A DNA stretch of 64,000 nucleotides from Phorcus lineatus (Eukaryota; Mollusca; Gastropoda; Trochida; Trochidae): positions 11,854,501 to 11,918,500 of the forward strand of contig OV121087.1 in NCBI GenBank assembly GCA_921293015.1, written 5' to 3'. The notes beneath the pieces are model-generated. The model was not told the origin of the DNA, made no database searches, and saw only the letters and a list, made by a program, of their open reading frames with translations. Shown in pieces: positions 50,131 to 61,959 of this stretch (position 1 is the first letter of the stretch; the number at the start of each line of letters is the position of its first letter). A program made the position numbers and the translations under genes.

Positions 50131-51267
50131 GACTAAATTTCATATTTCCCAGTTAGTGTCAAATTGATGGTGGAAAATTCAATTAGCTGCTGACAAAATT
50201 CAGAATTGATGCGGTTTTCCGTAAGCAAATACAATGTAATCTTCAAATTTTATCTGAGAGGTGCTAATGTTGATATGATAAAGTTTGCCATTTGATCTTT
50301 ATTAATTATTCCTAATAATGAAACGTGTGAAGAAAAATTTAAGCGACAAGATTCTTAGGACAATTTACAACTATTCCATCTTAATAAATCAGCGAATCTG
50401 AATCCGCTCAGTTCCTTCCTAATACCCTGATCCCTTCGTGTAATTCGTGGCTAAATTCACCTGTTATTTTTTTATGAAATGCCGTTCTGCAAGGGGCTTG
50501 AATCAAAAGCACTATGTGGATAGATGATCACGAATACAAATCTATACAAGCAAAATAGTGTGTCTAAGTGTGTCTTTAAAGTATAATGATGCTGTTGTTT
50601 TCAAATAAGATATCATCAAGTAAATAAACTTGGAATAAACATGGTCACACAAATCTATTTTCATTCCTCAGACACTTCATTTGAAAGATGAAAGGCGCCA
50701 TTTCGGTTCGATATGAATATGACTTATAATTAAAATGGTTATCAAAAGAAGAGATTGTTGATTTTAATACTGTAATATAATCTCAGTCAAGAGTCAAACA
50801 GTCTGTCTCATTAAGGTCCATAGAGAACTGTTATTTGATGCATTTTTACCTTATCAAAATTAGTTTATGATAAACATGACATTGAAATGACATTTGACAT
50901 ATGATCAAACTGACTCTGTCAACGTGGGACTTACGTTGACCAATGTATAAGATACGTCTCTGCAAGCAAACTCTGAAGAAATGTTACTTTGCCGATCATT
51001 TATAAAAATGTATAAATATGTACAGTGAGAATATTATCATGTGAACATTATTAACATCATATCACTCGATGCATTCATTTGTTATTTTAATGCCATCAGG
51101 CCAATAAATTGTTACTTAGATAATAGACAATAGTAACATGTGTTTCTGTGTCTAAGGGGATTTCTTAAACAATAATTTTAATACCATGCATTCTTAAAGT
51201 GTAGTAAATGCTAGTATGATTAAGTATAATTTTTCATAGAAATAAATTTGAATATCCTACTGTCTAA

Positions 51268-51540
51268 AGGCGGGATAAGCGCGTTCCGCTTCGGATCGAG
51301 AGCTCCATGATTCGGATTACACCAGGTTTGGGTGCATTGCTACGCTGAGGTTCAGCGCAGCACCACACCTGGTCCGCTAGTTCCAGCCGATATTGCAAGA
51401 TTCACCGCAATGCATAGCTACACAGTTGTTGCGGGCTTTCTGTCTGCAACAATACTAGCAGCCGTGATTTTAGTGAAATCTTTTTTAAAAAGTTGTGTTA
51501 TACCCCACATCAACTCACCTCACCTCAACCTCACGCACGA
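51268..51540 (-). repeat. SINE-like element, copy 3
   Basis: Inverted relative to the copies at 42,776 and 44,890, and the longest of the three. It begins (minus strand) with GTGAGGTTGAGGTGAGGTGA and contains CACGGCTGCTAGTATTGTTG, AGAAAGCCCGC and AATGCACCCAAACCTGG. The other end (GGCGGGATAAGCGCG, plus strand) is GC-rich. Confidence 0.5.
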
Positions 51541-54206
51541 TTGCAACTAATTGGTGTCAAAGGTGTATGTTCCCTTGCACTAATGTTACAGTGCACATTT
51601 AAAACGGATAAAATGCTTTTGGCAATGAATTGAGGCTTGAATATCCCTTTTTGCCAACTATTGTTTTTGACAGTTTTGTTGTTGTAAAATGCATTGGAAA
51701 GGATTGAGAAACAAGAGAAAGAATTATCAAGAAATTGTTTAACTGTTTCAACTATTCGAAATGTAAGCTTCAGAAATAAGTATGTACATGATTGTACGAC
51801 GATTATGACAAACGTTTGTTAGCAATATAAATTTAGTGTGTGTCTCGTATTATTTAAATGATAAATGTGATATATAAACGACATGAAATACTTTATACAT
51901 TTATATTTTGCTTTTTTTCAGGCTTAAGAGCTTATTAAACATGCTCTTCTAATGAGCTCATTCATATTTTAATTGTTATTTGCATAATGTAGCTTTGATG
52001 AAAAAGAACCTTCAAATGCATATCACTCAGTGTGCATTGGTGTTTCCTTATTCATAGCTGATTTGACGTCAGATATAACATGTTTCTGATTGCGTTAGCT
52101 TTTTAACATCTCTACGTGAAAAAGGAACTTTTGAATACATATACATGATGCAGTCACACGGACAACTTAAAAAAAATTGGCTATTGTCAATAACTGTGCC
52201 ATGAGTACCATAGTAGCATATTTTTCATTTTACAGTTTTCCAATGATGCTCATAACACACACGTCATATGCGCTGAACTTTGTATCAATATTTCTGGATG
52301 TTGTTCGAAGAAAGCAGACCAGTCTGTGAAGGTTTATTGCTTCTGAAAATGTCCAATAACATTTTGTTACGCGAAAACAATTTAGTAAAATCATTTTTAG
52401 GCTCAATATGACCACTTGTCCACCATCTTGAGTCTCTTTAAGACTTTAATGTTCTTTAATTCTTGATCAAAGCTGTTGAGTGTAATTCAGTTATCAGGCA
52501 CCAAAAGAAATCGAAGTATATGGCATTGTGTTTGTATAATAGGGATGAATAGAATTTATCACCAAAAAGCCTGGTCGTTGTATAACATTGATGAACCTTT
52601 AAAAGAAAGTGTACTTGTTCCTCTTGCAAACAAATAGATTACCGTTGGATAACCTTAACTAACATTGTTTCAGAAGAATATATTCCAAAATTGATTTATA
52701 ATAATCCAGAGTTTGTTTTCGCAAAGTTTTTTGAAAGAGAATACTCATTCATTTTTTTATACTGTGTGTATAATGTCAATGTCAGGCTAATGTATGGGAT
52801 CTGTTTTGTAAGCGAGACTCAATTCTGTCCGTAGATATTTTTTGTGTCAAAACAAGAGCAGTTTCTGTCTCAAGCAAAGAGTGTTTTGAGTAAGAAACAT
52901 GTAAAAAAAATCAGTGTTACGAGTCGTAAATATAACGAATGCAGACCATATTTTCTTGTTGAAACGATATCATCTTGTTTTTAAATTGGACACCTTCAAC
53001 GAACTTATTGTATAACATGACTGTGGCTTTGAAATTGAAAACAACTTTTACACCGCAAAATTAAAGTGCGTACGAAACGTTTGATTAAAACTTCAGCAAC
53101 GAGTTGATGTTCATGAAAACAATTACCTCCAACTGATTTGTAACATATGATGCTGAGATATATTGATAACACATAATGCAGTGTGTCATCTAACATGAAT
53201 ATTTGTCCAATTCTGAACGATTTCATTGACTTTTTGTGAGTGGCTTTGAAACAAAGGCATTTCCTTTGATATATTTTGTCTTCAACTATTGTATATGTTA
53301 TGCTCATAATATGCAGCCAGGCTCTACCGAATAAGAACAGTTTAATAGCATAGGCATTGTATTGAACGTTTGAATGTAAGGACTTTGATACTTGTTTCTA
53401 GTTTTATCATGGATTTTCGATTTACTATGTGAAATTTTGTATGTGTGAATGTTGTGTGAAAAGATGAATCAGGGGGAATACATTGTGATTTATTGTAAAG
53501 CGTGACTTGGACGTTTGCATTCCATTAAGCCAGAAAGCAATGCTTTTTTTAAATCCGGTTTGCAATGACGCTGTCACGGTAAATTGTGGGCAGTGTAGCA
53601 CAATCTACGCATAACGTTCCAAAAACCCTTTTTTTGTTTTCTAATCGACTTAGAAGTCAGACAAAGCACTATATTTCACTTAACAAATACATTTTTAAAA
53701 ACTTTGGCTAACAACTTAGAAATGGTATCTTAGTAAATAAATATGTATCTTTTAAGGTAAGACACAAATTGTATCCCCAGAAAGCTTCATAGCAATGATT
53801 TGTGTTAATAATATATTGTCAAACAGACACAACCCTCATTTGCTCTCTGTGATATGGCTAATGTCAATGTCGCCTGGCAGGGGTCTATTATTCAGAAATT
53901 CCACCCATTTTCCGCTTCAGTACCGTTATAATTTTCTATCTTATTGATCATAGTCCAATGATTAAGAACGAATATAATTCGATACCCATCAATGAATTGT
54001 TTTATTGTTTCTTGTTTAACTCTTACAAATACAAGATGTTCATATTCGTTACAATTAAAAATCAATTTTTCATATGAGGGATGAAACTAAATAAAAACTG
54101 TTGTTAACTTCAGAATTGCCTTCAAAACTTCAAAACAAAAACAAATTGATAAATTGAAGAAGAACGAATAATTTCTTATGGACAGTCAACTTCTTAATTG
54201 CATGAA

Positions 54207-54251
54207 TTGCGACGTTTCGGCGTAGATACTAACACCGTTATCAAGCAAGTG
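54207..54251 (-). ncRNA. Hammerhead-ribozyme-like motif, degenerate
   Basis: On the minus strand the order is TTGC, then TTGATAAC in place of the CTGATGA box, a GGTGT/ACGCC stem with an eight-base loop, then GAAAC, GTC and GCAA. TTGC pairs with GCAA as stem I, and GAAAC followed by GTC fits the minimal stem III and cleavage site known from Penelope-like and retrozyme ribozymes. The CTGATGA box is altered and one extra base separates it from stem II, so activity is doubtful. Confidence 0.45.
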
Positions 54252-54430
54252 ATACATATAATTCGATGAAGAGAAATATATACATAAATGAGATGATGTT
54301 TTTACAATTAAATGGTTTGATGTACATATTGTTTTGATAAGGAGTATTTACAGTGGAAAGTAGTTTATACAAGGAACAAGGTTGATGTACATGATATGAT
54401 AGGTTGAGTAAACAGATATAAAGTAATGGA

Positions 54431-55018
54431 TTACTGCTGATTGATGTTTATGAGATGATGATAAGCTGGCGGTATAAAGTATCCTTGATCTCTATTTAAA
54501 GAGGGATTAAGCCGTTTGATATTAATCGCTTCAAGTGTTTTTCTAATCTTGTAATCTGGATGGTTGGCTTCTAGGATGCTGATGTTGTTCCAAAGGATGC
54601 GGTGGTCAGGGTGGGCTTGGGTGTGGTCTGATATGGCGGATTTTGAATCTTTCTTGTGTACAGAGGTTTGGTGTTCTTTAATTCTTAGTTGGAGGGGACG
54701 GGACGTTTCACCAATGTAACTTTCCCCACAGTCACAAGGAATGTGGTAGACGACGCCGGTGGGGTCTTCCTTCACGATGGATGTTGGTTTGCCACTGGCA
54801 TGGAGTAGGTTTTGGATTGATTTACCCTTTTTAAAGACGACATCTATGTTGGCTTGTTGTTTAAGAAGGCGGCGGACGTGATGGCTGACGGGTCTGACGA
54901 ATGGAAGGCTGATAATGAATGGGGCTGACTGCTGGCGGGGCTGTTTCTCTGGAGGGTTGAGGGTTGTGTTGATGACTTCGTCGACTAATGTAGGGGGGTA
55001 TTGGTTGTAGTTAGTGAA
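54431..55018 (-). pseudogene. Penelope-like protein, linker and GIY-YIG endonuclease
   Basis: The frame is open for 195 codons without a start. It begins FTNYNQYPPTLVDEVINTT, runs through a basic segment (LPFVRPVSHHVRRLLKQQ) and DVVFKKGKSIQNLL, then TGVVYHIPCDCGESYIGETS, the GIY-YIG core, followed by the conserved Arg in LQLRIKEH. It ends ...HLININQQ-stop. In intact elements this C-terminal nuclease nicks target DNA for reverse transcription. The endonuclease half looks undamaged, but the reverse transcriptase upstream is lost, so the product could not act as a mobile element alone. Confidence 0.85.
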
Positions 55019-55775
55019 TTACCATGCAGGTTCGGAAACAGTGGTATTAAAAAGAAGGTCAGCTTAGTTCCCTTCGTAAAAGCAAGTTTCTTTTAAACTT
55101 TAAAAAACATTTTTAGCCTTTCTCCTTGAGATAAGATCATATATGAATGAAACAGATATGTTGTAAAGGCTAAACATTCTTGCCATTCCTACAAGTTTAA
55201 CTCAAATTGTATTGTAGCTGTTGAAACTAAAATACAATAGTCTGTTTATTCTTCATCTGATTACATTTTGTATTTACTTTCCGTAGCCACTGTGTTATTG
55301 GCTTTGCTTAAAAATAGGCGTTCAAAAAAAAAAAAGATGAAGATGATAATTCCTATAATTGAAAGGTCTTATTTCCTTTGTGTTTTACCTATAAAGTTAT
55401 CCTCCATACATAGTGGTGTGTTGCAAGAGTGTCAATTATAAAAGATACTCACATGGTACAATGCTTTAATATCAGTAATAGATTTCAAGACAAACTGAAA
55501 TAAAACAAGCAGAAAGAGTCGACTACATTCCTCGACAAGAGGCAAACGTGTGAAATGTAACAAAGGTTATAAAATTGTATTCTCTGATACACCCTTCATA
55601 AATCATATTTAAGTTGAAAACTTTTTTCTGCAAATCCTTGTCATTAATTTAACTTTCGGAATTCACTAACAATGATTGATTTTCTATTGGTTTACATTCT
55701 TACCGAAATTGGTTAAGGCAAACTAAAGCAAACTTTGGTGAATATCCGGTATATGAAGCTGTGATATACGAACTA

Positions 55776-57267
55776 AACTCTTCAAAAAAAGAAACTTGAC
55801 ACTGACTTTCAAAGTTCAATATAAAGACCGCAGATGCAAGTTAAACATTGAAATGAAAACTAAAACGCTGTTTGAAGATCTCTGTTTAGTAAAGTCTATT
55901 CAGAATAAGCATGATCTTGAAATGCACAGGGGCACAAGTGTTTCAACATCACAGAGGTGTACAAATGTCAGTATCGGGTATGGCCAACACTGGCATTGAT
56001 TATTGCTTGGCACCGACGACCCATTGATGCAATCAAGTTGTCAATCACAGCCTGTGGAATGTTCTGCCATTCGTGCTGAAGTGCTGCAAGAAGTCCTGGA
56101 AGTGTTTGGGGTGGTGGATTCCTACTGCGCACGCGTCGATCCACATCGTCCCAGAGATGCTCAATTGGTGACAAATTTGGTGACCTGGCTGGCCATGGCA
56201 ATGTCTGGACATTGTTACGCTGAAAAAAGTCTTGACAAACACGTGCAACATGTGGTCGAGCATTGTCCTTCTGAAAGAGACCACCATGGACGTGGACGTG
56301 AGGAATAATGTAAGGCTGTAGGATCAAGTCCCTATACCGTACTACTGTGAGGTTACCAACAACATGCACAAGGGGTGTCCTAACAACGTGACGAATCCCG
56401 GCCCACACCATGACACTCCCACCTCCAAATGGGACAACCTCCTGAACACAGTTGGCAGCACAACGTTCTCCACGACATCGGTATACACGTGCTCGTCCAT
56501 CACTTCGTCGAAGCAGAAAACGGGACTCATCAGTGAAGAGAACGGTTCTCCACCTTGCACGTACCCATCTCATCCTCTGTTGACACCACTGGAGACATTC
56601 CGCCAGATGACGTTGCGTTAAAACGGGACGTCGAACCGGTCGTCGTGGAAAAGTCCAGCCTCTCTCAGCCTGTTGCGTACCCTTTGGTCAGAAATTCGAC
56701 GCAGGTCTGGTATCTGCGTTGTTGTATCTGCGTTGGAGCAGTCGGATGTACCGATCTTTGGCCCGAGTAGTCACCCTTGGTCTGTCTGACCTTGGGCTAT
56801 CATCAACGCTGTTTCGGGTGTTGAAACGGGTCCACAATGAAGAGATGGTCTGTCTGGACACGCCAAAGTGTGTTGCAACATCTCGCTGCGTCGCTCTTGC
56901 TTGCAATCTGCCATTAGTGTTGTTGCGTTGTGCTCTGTTCAGTCTTGACATTCTTCAGGTCGCTGTACCGATGTTGTGTAGTCTGCATGAACAGTGGCTG
57001 ATATGGCTTTTTATAACCCTAAAGCAGACGTGTCTGCATGTAAACCGTCATGATCCCATGCAGCACCTGCTTTGGCAGAAAATGCATTTGGACGAATCGC
57101 TCGTTTTCGTTCCTGAACACAACGTAAACTTTTTGGGCCATTGTTTTTGGTAAATTTACACTTGTGAGCAAGCCTTTCTTTAAATTATAGTTATGTATCA
57201 TGAAAAAAATTTACCCGTTTCGAAAAAATCAATTTTGCATGAATGTCAAGGTTTTTTTTAAAGAGTT
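55776..57267 (-). mobile_element. Tc1-type transposon, copy 2
   Basis: The left terminus, AACTCTTCAAAAAAAGAAAC, and the decayed right terminus are flanked by TA (55,774-55,775 and 57,268-57,269). The length is 1,492 bases. Roughly 95% identical by eye to copy 1, in the same orientation. The empty counterpart in A lies near 42,040. Confidence 0.9.
55968..56951 (-). pseudogene. Tc1 transposase (DD34E), frameshifted, DDE domain open
   Basis: The N-terminal frame, 56,688-56,951, gives SRLNRAQRNNTNGRLQARAT, a helix-turn-helix with QRDVATHFGVSRQTISSLW, then RFNTRNSVDDSPRSDRPRVT. The C-terminal frame, 55,968-56,573, is 201 codons and open. It holds TDESRF, VPFGGGSVMVWAGI, QKDNARPH and NLSPIEHLWDD with DD34E spacing, and ends GHTRY. 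The two frames do not join, so about 115 bases between them contain at least one frameshift. This is the best preserved transposase in the window and may be young. Confidence 0.9.
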
Positions 57268-57990
57268 TATTAGTTTGTAACAAATGAAAGGGGTATATTG
57301 GATTATATTACCTTTGCTCATAAAAATATTGGTTATGTAAATAATTTTTAAAACGGTAATCTTGTCTGGATGACCGCAATAATTTAAAACTAATGGAATC
57401 ATTTATATGTTGATACACTGACTTACCTTAAAACAGTCTCAAATTAGCAGACATAAAATGGAGATAATTCTGGTATACCTCACGGGGACAAAGAATGTAA
57501 GAGGAAGTCAACTAATTAGACTTTCAATAATAAGTCGAGACAATAAGCTGACTGAGACTGTAAATTTGTCTGATGACCTACAGTGTACTTGCTTCAATAA
57601 TAATAACGTTTACAGGGAAGATAAACGTGGCTTGACATTTTATTCTTTTACCTATAACAAATCTATGTGACTTTTTCTAATCATGATTTCTCAAAAACAG
57701 AAAGTACACTTTCACAAGGTTTTCTGACAATTAATCATTAGAACTATGACGTGACGGAAGTGATCAATTTTGACATCATAAACTTTTAAAATAAAATTTA
57801 TATATACCAAATGCTTTTTCAGTTTCTTCAATTGCAGTTACCTTGTATTGGACCTTGCATGATAAGTATGAAATAATAATAACTCACATAAAAAAGAAAA
57901 AAATCAACCTTTTAATTTATTGGATCATGTATGACATATAATCTATAGTTCCTAAACTTTTGTCACGTACTGCTGTGGTAAGGCTGTGAA

Positions 57991-58425
57991 TAATAAACAA
58001 TTCTAGTGAAGGAAAACAATTTTGTATATTACTGATATAGAAACTGCATTTAACAAGAAATCGTATGATGAGAGGTATAACATAAATAAAAGGATAAATA
58101 CATCAAAACGTCGCATTTCGTGCATTAATAAAGTTGACTAACAATAAGAACTTGTTCATCATCATTTCAAATGAAGAAGAGATGCTACACTATGAGGAAT
58201 TGTACAGTTAAATAAAATAATCATTGGAGTCTCTTTTGTCAAAACATTGTCATCATTGGCTCCCGAAAAATACTTTTAACACTCTTATAAACAAGCGACC
58301 ATTTCCACCGGTACAGGTCACATGTATCAGGAGTAAGACATATAAGAAACTAGCCATTATTGGCACCGTCACTGATCAATATTACCTCTCAAATAGACGC
58401 ATTTAGGCCACAGCTTTTTCTTGAT
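57991..58425. other. No recognisable feature
   Basis: Past the end of detectable A/B similarity. The 60-codon plus frame at 58,224-58,406 has no motif. Confidence 0.4.
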
Positions 58426-58428
58426 TAG

Positions 58429-58519
58429 TCTCAGTGCTACCACTGCAATTTCAATCTGCCCTGAGGGACACTGACCCAGAGGGAGGTCGAGCACTTGCAG
58501 AGAAAAGCAAAGGACTGTA
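58429..58519 (-). pseudogene. Exon-like peptide fossil 'LQVLDL', copy 3
   Basis: Within a 64-codon minus frame (58,369-58,563) the segment reads TVLCFSLQVLDLPLGQCPSG and then QIEIAVVAL. It matches 4,780-4,876 at LQVLDL, at a P-x-G and at V-V-x-L. The frame is intact here, unlike at 44,226. Function unknown. Confidence 0.35.
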
Positions 58520-59075
58520 ATAATACTCTTAGGTGTATTTAACTCTGCCGACCTGGTGTACAATTACAAACGTGTAATTTTCAGAACTTTCGGAGCAGAA
58601 TTTACCTTAATTACACATGGAATTAACAATTGGTAGAAGAATATCGTTGTTCGACCTTACAGATTCAGTACTGATGACTTTTAGTCCGCCATGCTTGGTT
58701 TTAGCAAACACCCTAGGTGTACTTCTATATCTATGAGTATATTATCAACAATTTACAAATGATTATTGATAACACCCATCGGAAATGCCTTGGAACACCT
58801 AAGATAGGCATTTCACAGTCGTAGGGCCTGTCAACAGCTTTATCTTTAATGGGGTTTTTTCAAAGGAACAGCAGCATATTATCTTTCGCTAAATCGTATA
58901 ATCATCTGCAACCAAAATTAGAAATGAAATGATTTGTTATTTCCATAAACAGGATTGTCTCCTTGAACGTCGTGTCAACTTGATTTATTCCAACTTTACC
59001 ATCCCTTTAAAGTGACACAGAGTGTCTTTCATATTTTTTTAAATGGCTTAAATAGTGCCAAAATAGCATATGCCC
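58520..59075. other. No recognisable feature
   Basis: The plus frame that begins at 59,012 (154 codons, to 59,476) runs over a repeat and has no motif, so I do not call it a gene. Confidence 0.4.
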
Positions 59076-59077
59076 TC

Positions 59078-59165
59078 AGTTCAGTTCAAATCGCTTATCT
59101 AAAGTTGCATCTTTATCTCCTAAATTCCAAAGATTATGACATTTTATTTGTTTCGATTTGTTCTT
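59078..59165 (+). repeat. Short direct repeat, first copy
   Basis: The block starting TTCAAATCGCTTATCTAAAG recurs at 59,764-59,850, including GTTGCATCTTTA and ATTATGACATTT. Confidence 0.6.
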
Positions 59166-59763
59166 CTATCATGAGCCGTTTGTTGAAGTTTAACTATTTC
59201 AAAATGTCAATGATCATGAAATTGTTAATGATTTTTGTGCGCAATTTCTTCGCAAATAACACAAATTGGACGATTTTTCATATTAGTGCTATCTCTCAGG
59301 GCATCGACCTAATAACAAGGAATCTTATTGATTGTTCAAAACGGTATTACGTTTTGAAACCATCTTGTAACAATGGACATGATGTGTTTCATTTCAGCAA
59401 GCAACATTTTACAGTTTCCTCCGTTTCCAGTTTGTACAATTCTGCTACTGATTATCATATTTCGATATTACTGTAAAATTAGTGACGAAAATCCGATTGA
59501 TAACGTAAGAAATTGTTAAATGTTCTAGTGAGCAAATCGAGGCAAAATGTGTTTTTTTAGATGGGAAATGATAATGATACTTTGTCTTCTTGCCCTAGAG
59601 TTTCCACTTCCGAGATCATATGGGTTTTTAACTTTAAAAGCATGATGATAGTTATAATTTACTTGTGTATTAGTTTCAATGAGGATTCTTTTGTTATAAG
59701 CTTCTAGTGATAGAGAGTATGTTTCATGAATATTGTACATGTATGTGTTTTTATTTGTATTTT

Positions 59764-59850
59764 GCATGTTCAAATCGCCTATCTAAAGTTGCATCTTTAA
59801 CTTTACAATGGCAAAATTATGACATTTCCTTGTTTTCGATCGTAAATTGA
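59764..59850 (+). repeat. Short direct repeat, second copy
   Basis: Copy of 59,078-59,165 lying just upstream of the X/Y-family module at 59,960. Confidence 0.6.
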
Positions 59851-59959
59851 AAACGGCTATACAAATGTTAATAAGTCAAACTTCAGCGTCCGAAGTACAT
59901 GTATATTATTTCAATGACCAACTAAGCAATACCAATCTATATTACTTGCTGTTTACGTT

Positions 59960-60140
59960 TTAGTCATTGGCGCGTGCCATTGTCCAGTTTTCGATCATAA
60001 ATCTCGACTTTTTTCCTTTTTATTATCACTAAGCTAACTGATAAACATTGAGATGAAACAACCACTACTTTGCGATGAAATAACATTTATCATGAAGTTT
60101 GACATTTGACCACCAACAATATACTCTGTGTTCCTTAAAG
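59960..60140 (+). repeat. Solo copy of the X/Y internal module
   Basis: CATTGGCGCGTGCCATTGTCC, then CGATCATAAATC, a GAAACAACCACTACTT stretch and ATGAAGTTTGACATTTGACC match 8,930-9,130 and 12,320-12,480. It lies outside any recognisable X or Y terminus, so the module also exists independently. Confidence 0.6.
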
Positions 60141-60999
60141 GATGAAAAAATAGCATTTGTCTGTCAAAATCCATGCCACTATCATGATTATTATCACAAA
60201 CAAAAAAGAGTTAATTAAGAATCAATAATTTTTCGTTTTTGACTTATGAACTTTGCTATTCAGTTGTCTCTCCTTCACATTCATGCTGCCAAAAACGTAG
60301 AACGACAAGGTGATTTGAAACTACCTTAAATTCAAGAACAAATACAATATAATCGAATCTTTCAGTCAGTTATGGCGTTGTAAAAGGCAGAATGTTATGT
60401 ATAATCATTCATTGCGAGATTATCCTATGAAACGATGGTCATACATACCCATTTTAACTCTGTACACTGTGTGAATTATTATGTATACTAATATGATTCA
60501 GCAAGATAAAGGCAGCAAATAAAATGTTTAAGTGTCTCAAGTCATTATCCGACTGTGCACAGCTAATCAAAAACGTTTTAAAATTCTTACAGGATCATTC
60601 TTCGTTATAACTCTACTTCAATTCTCTGAACATTAATACTTCATACATCGTTAACCCAAACAAGCCTTATTTTGTGTTTGTGTAAGAATCAAGATTAATA
60701 CTCGAGAAAATATGTTACCTGACTTTCAAACTGAGTGTGAAAATTTGTTTTACCTGGGGTTACAACCAAGATTGAATAAGGTTTGTAAAAGTCATATGGC
60801 ACGATTCCGATATATAAATTGTATTAACAGGAGTCTAGACTTTGTGATAACAGATACATGATAAGTTTTCCTAACAATATTAAAAGATAGGATTTTGAGA
60901 TGACTGCAATCGTCCTTCGAAAATTTACATCGTTACCGCTTGCTCACAGACGTACTTGCCATGTTTTATGTATGCGTAGGCTATATTGCTATTTCCAAT
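60141..60999. other. No recognisable feature
   Basis: AT-rich, non-coding, no repeat partner found. Confidence 0.45.
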
Positions 61000-61207
61000 G
61001 ACACATACGTAGATGATACTAAACGACCTTCCATTTAATAGTATTCTCCTAATACGCGTTAATGATTCAGTATAATACCAGCGAAATCGAGTTTGATACC
61101 AAATCATTTACGAGTTTAATAAAGATAGTATTAGATTGAAGGAAGTTTAGTATTATGTTTATTACTTAAATTCAGTAATCAAGCATGCATGCTTGCTGAA
61201 AGTGCAC
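61000..61207. repeat. Inverted-repeat MITE-like element, copy 2
   Basis: The core, 61,016-61,153, has the same 138-bp length as copy 1 at 2,016 and similar arms (ATACTAAACGACCTTCCATT against its mirror). The right flank again continues CAGTAATCAAGCATG. The 60-codon minus frame at 60,925-61,107 only crosses it. Confidence 0.7.
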
Positions 61208-61955
61208 TTAAGCATGCACTTAACGTCTTCAGGATTTGAGAAACGTTTTGATTACATTTGTAGGTATCAACATAAATTTGAATAAAAGATGACTCATCAT
61301 CTGCTGAAGCAGGAGGAGGAACAGTTATGTCAGACATTAAGGTATTATGTCCCCAGCGATCATCTTTATTTTTTAATATCTTGGAACAGAGGAAATGTGT
61401 CTAGATATGTCAAAAGATAATAATCATGACACAGTATTCGAACTTTTTGTAGAGAAATACAATTTTCTATGAATAAACACTTACACATAAAACCATTGCT
61501 ATCCCAACTTCCTCTTCTTTGTGGCATGTATTTTGGCACATTCTTTGTAATTTTCCTTAGTACCCTTGATAAAATCAATATTGTATCACAAAGTTGTTAA
61601 TGCAATTTGACTAAATCCTTATCCTTAACAAAAAATATGAAAGTCACCGGTTTTTTAAAACATAAAATTACATAGTACAAAAGTCTTCCAATAATGTTAG
61701 ATGCGTGCTGATTGCAGTCGGATATGCTAACATGTAACAATTACCCAAATCAACATGGAAGTTTTATTGTCTATGAGTTAATGAATGAACACATTTAGAC
61801 CATATACTTGTGTCGGAGGAAATCACAATAATTATTTTAGCAAAACATTGACTATCTATCACATGGAAATGCTAGTATAATACATTTACCAATACAAATG
61901 GTTATTTGATGTCTATTGTTAGTTACAGGAAGACTTTTAAAAATAGTAGCTGCAA
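61208..61955. other. No recognisable feature
   Basis: AT-rich; the minus frame at 61,366-61,578 shows no motif. Confidence 0.4.
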
Positions 61956-61959
61956 AGTT

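Larger units (their letters stand above)
54130..55250 (-). mobile_element. 5'-truncated Penelope-like retroelement
   Basis: The shared A/B sequence is interrupted here. A reads through at about 41,110-41,215, while B has about 1.2 kb extra. The insert carries a GIY-YIG open frame and, 180 bases downstream of its stop, a hammerhead-like motif. Both are hallmarks of Penelope-like elements. The reverse-transcriptase core is missing. The exact ends are not defined. Confidence 0.75.
46560..57990 (+). repeat. Segmental duplication, copy B
   Basis: Collinear partner of A (block list in the A entry). B is shorter because A received more insertions and expansions. B alone carries a SINE (51.3 kb), a Penelope-like element (54.1-55.2 kb), a Tc1 (55.8-57.3 kb) and the recombinase fossil (48.9 kb). 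At the Tc1 site A holds the empty sequence near 42,040. At the Penelope site A reads through near 41,110. So the insertions came after the duplication. Confidence 0.8.

Noticed and set aside
59012..59476. 154-codon plus-strand open frame
   Set aside because: It is rich in residues from AT-rich codons, has no motif, and runs across a short direct repeat (59,078-59,165) whose second copy is not open.
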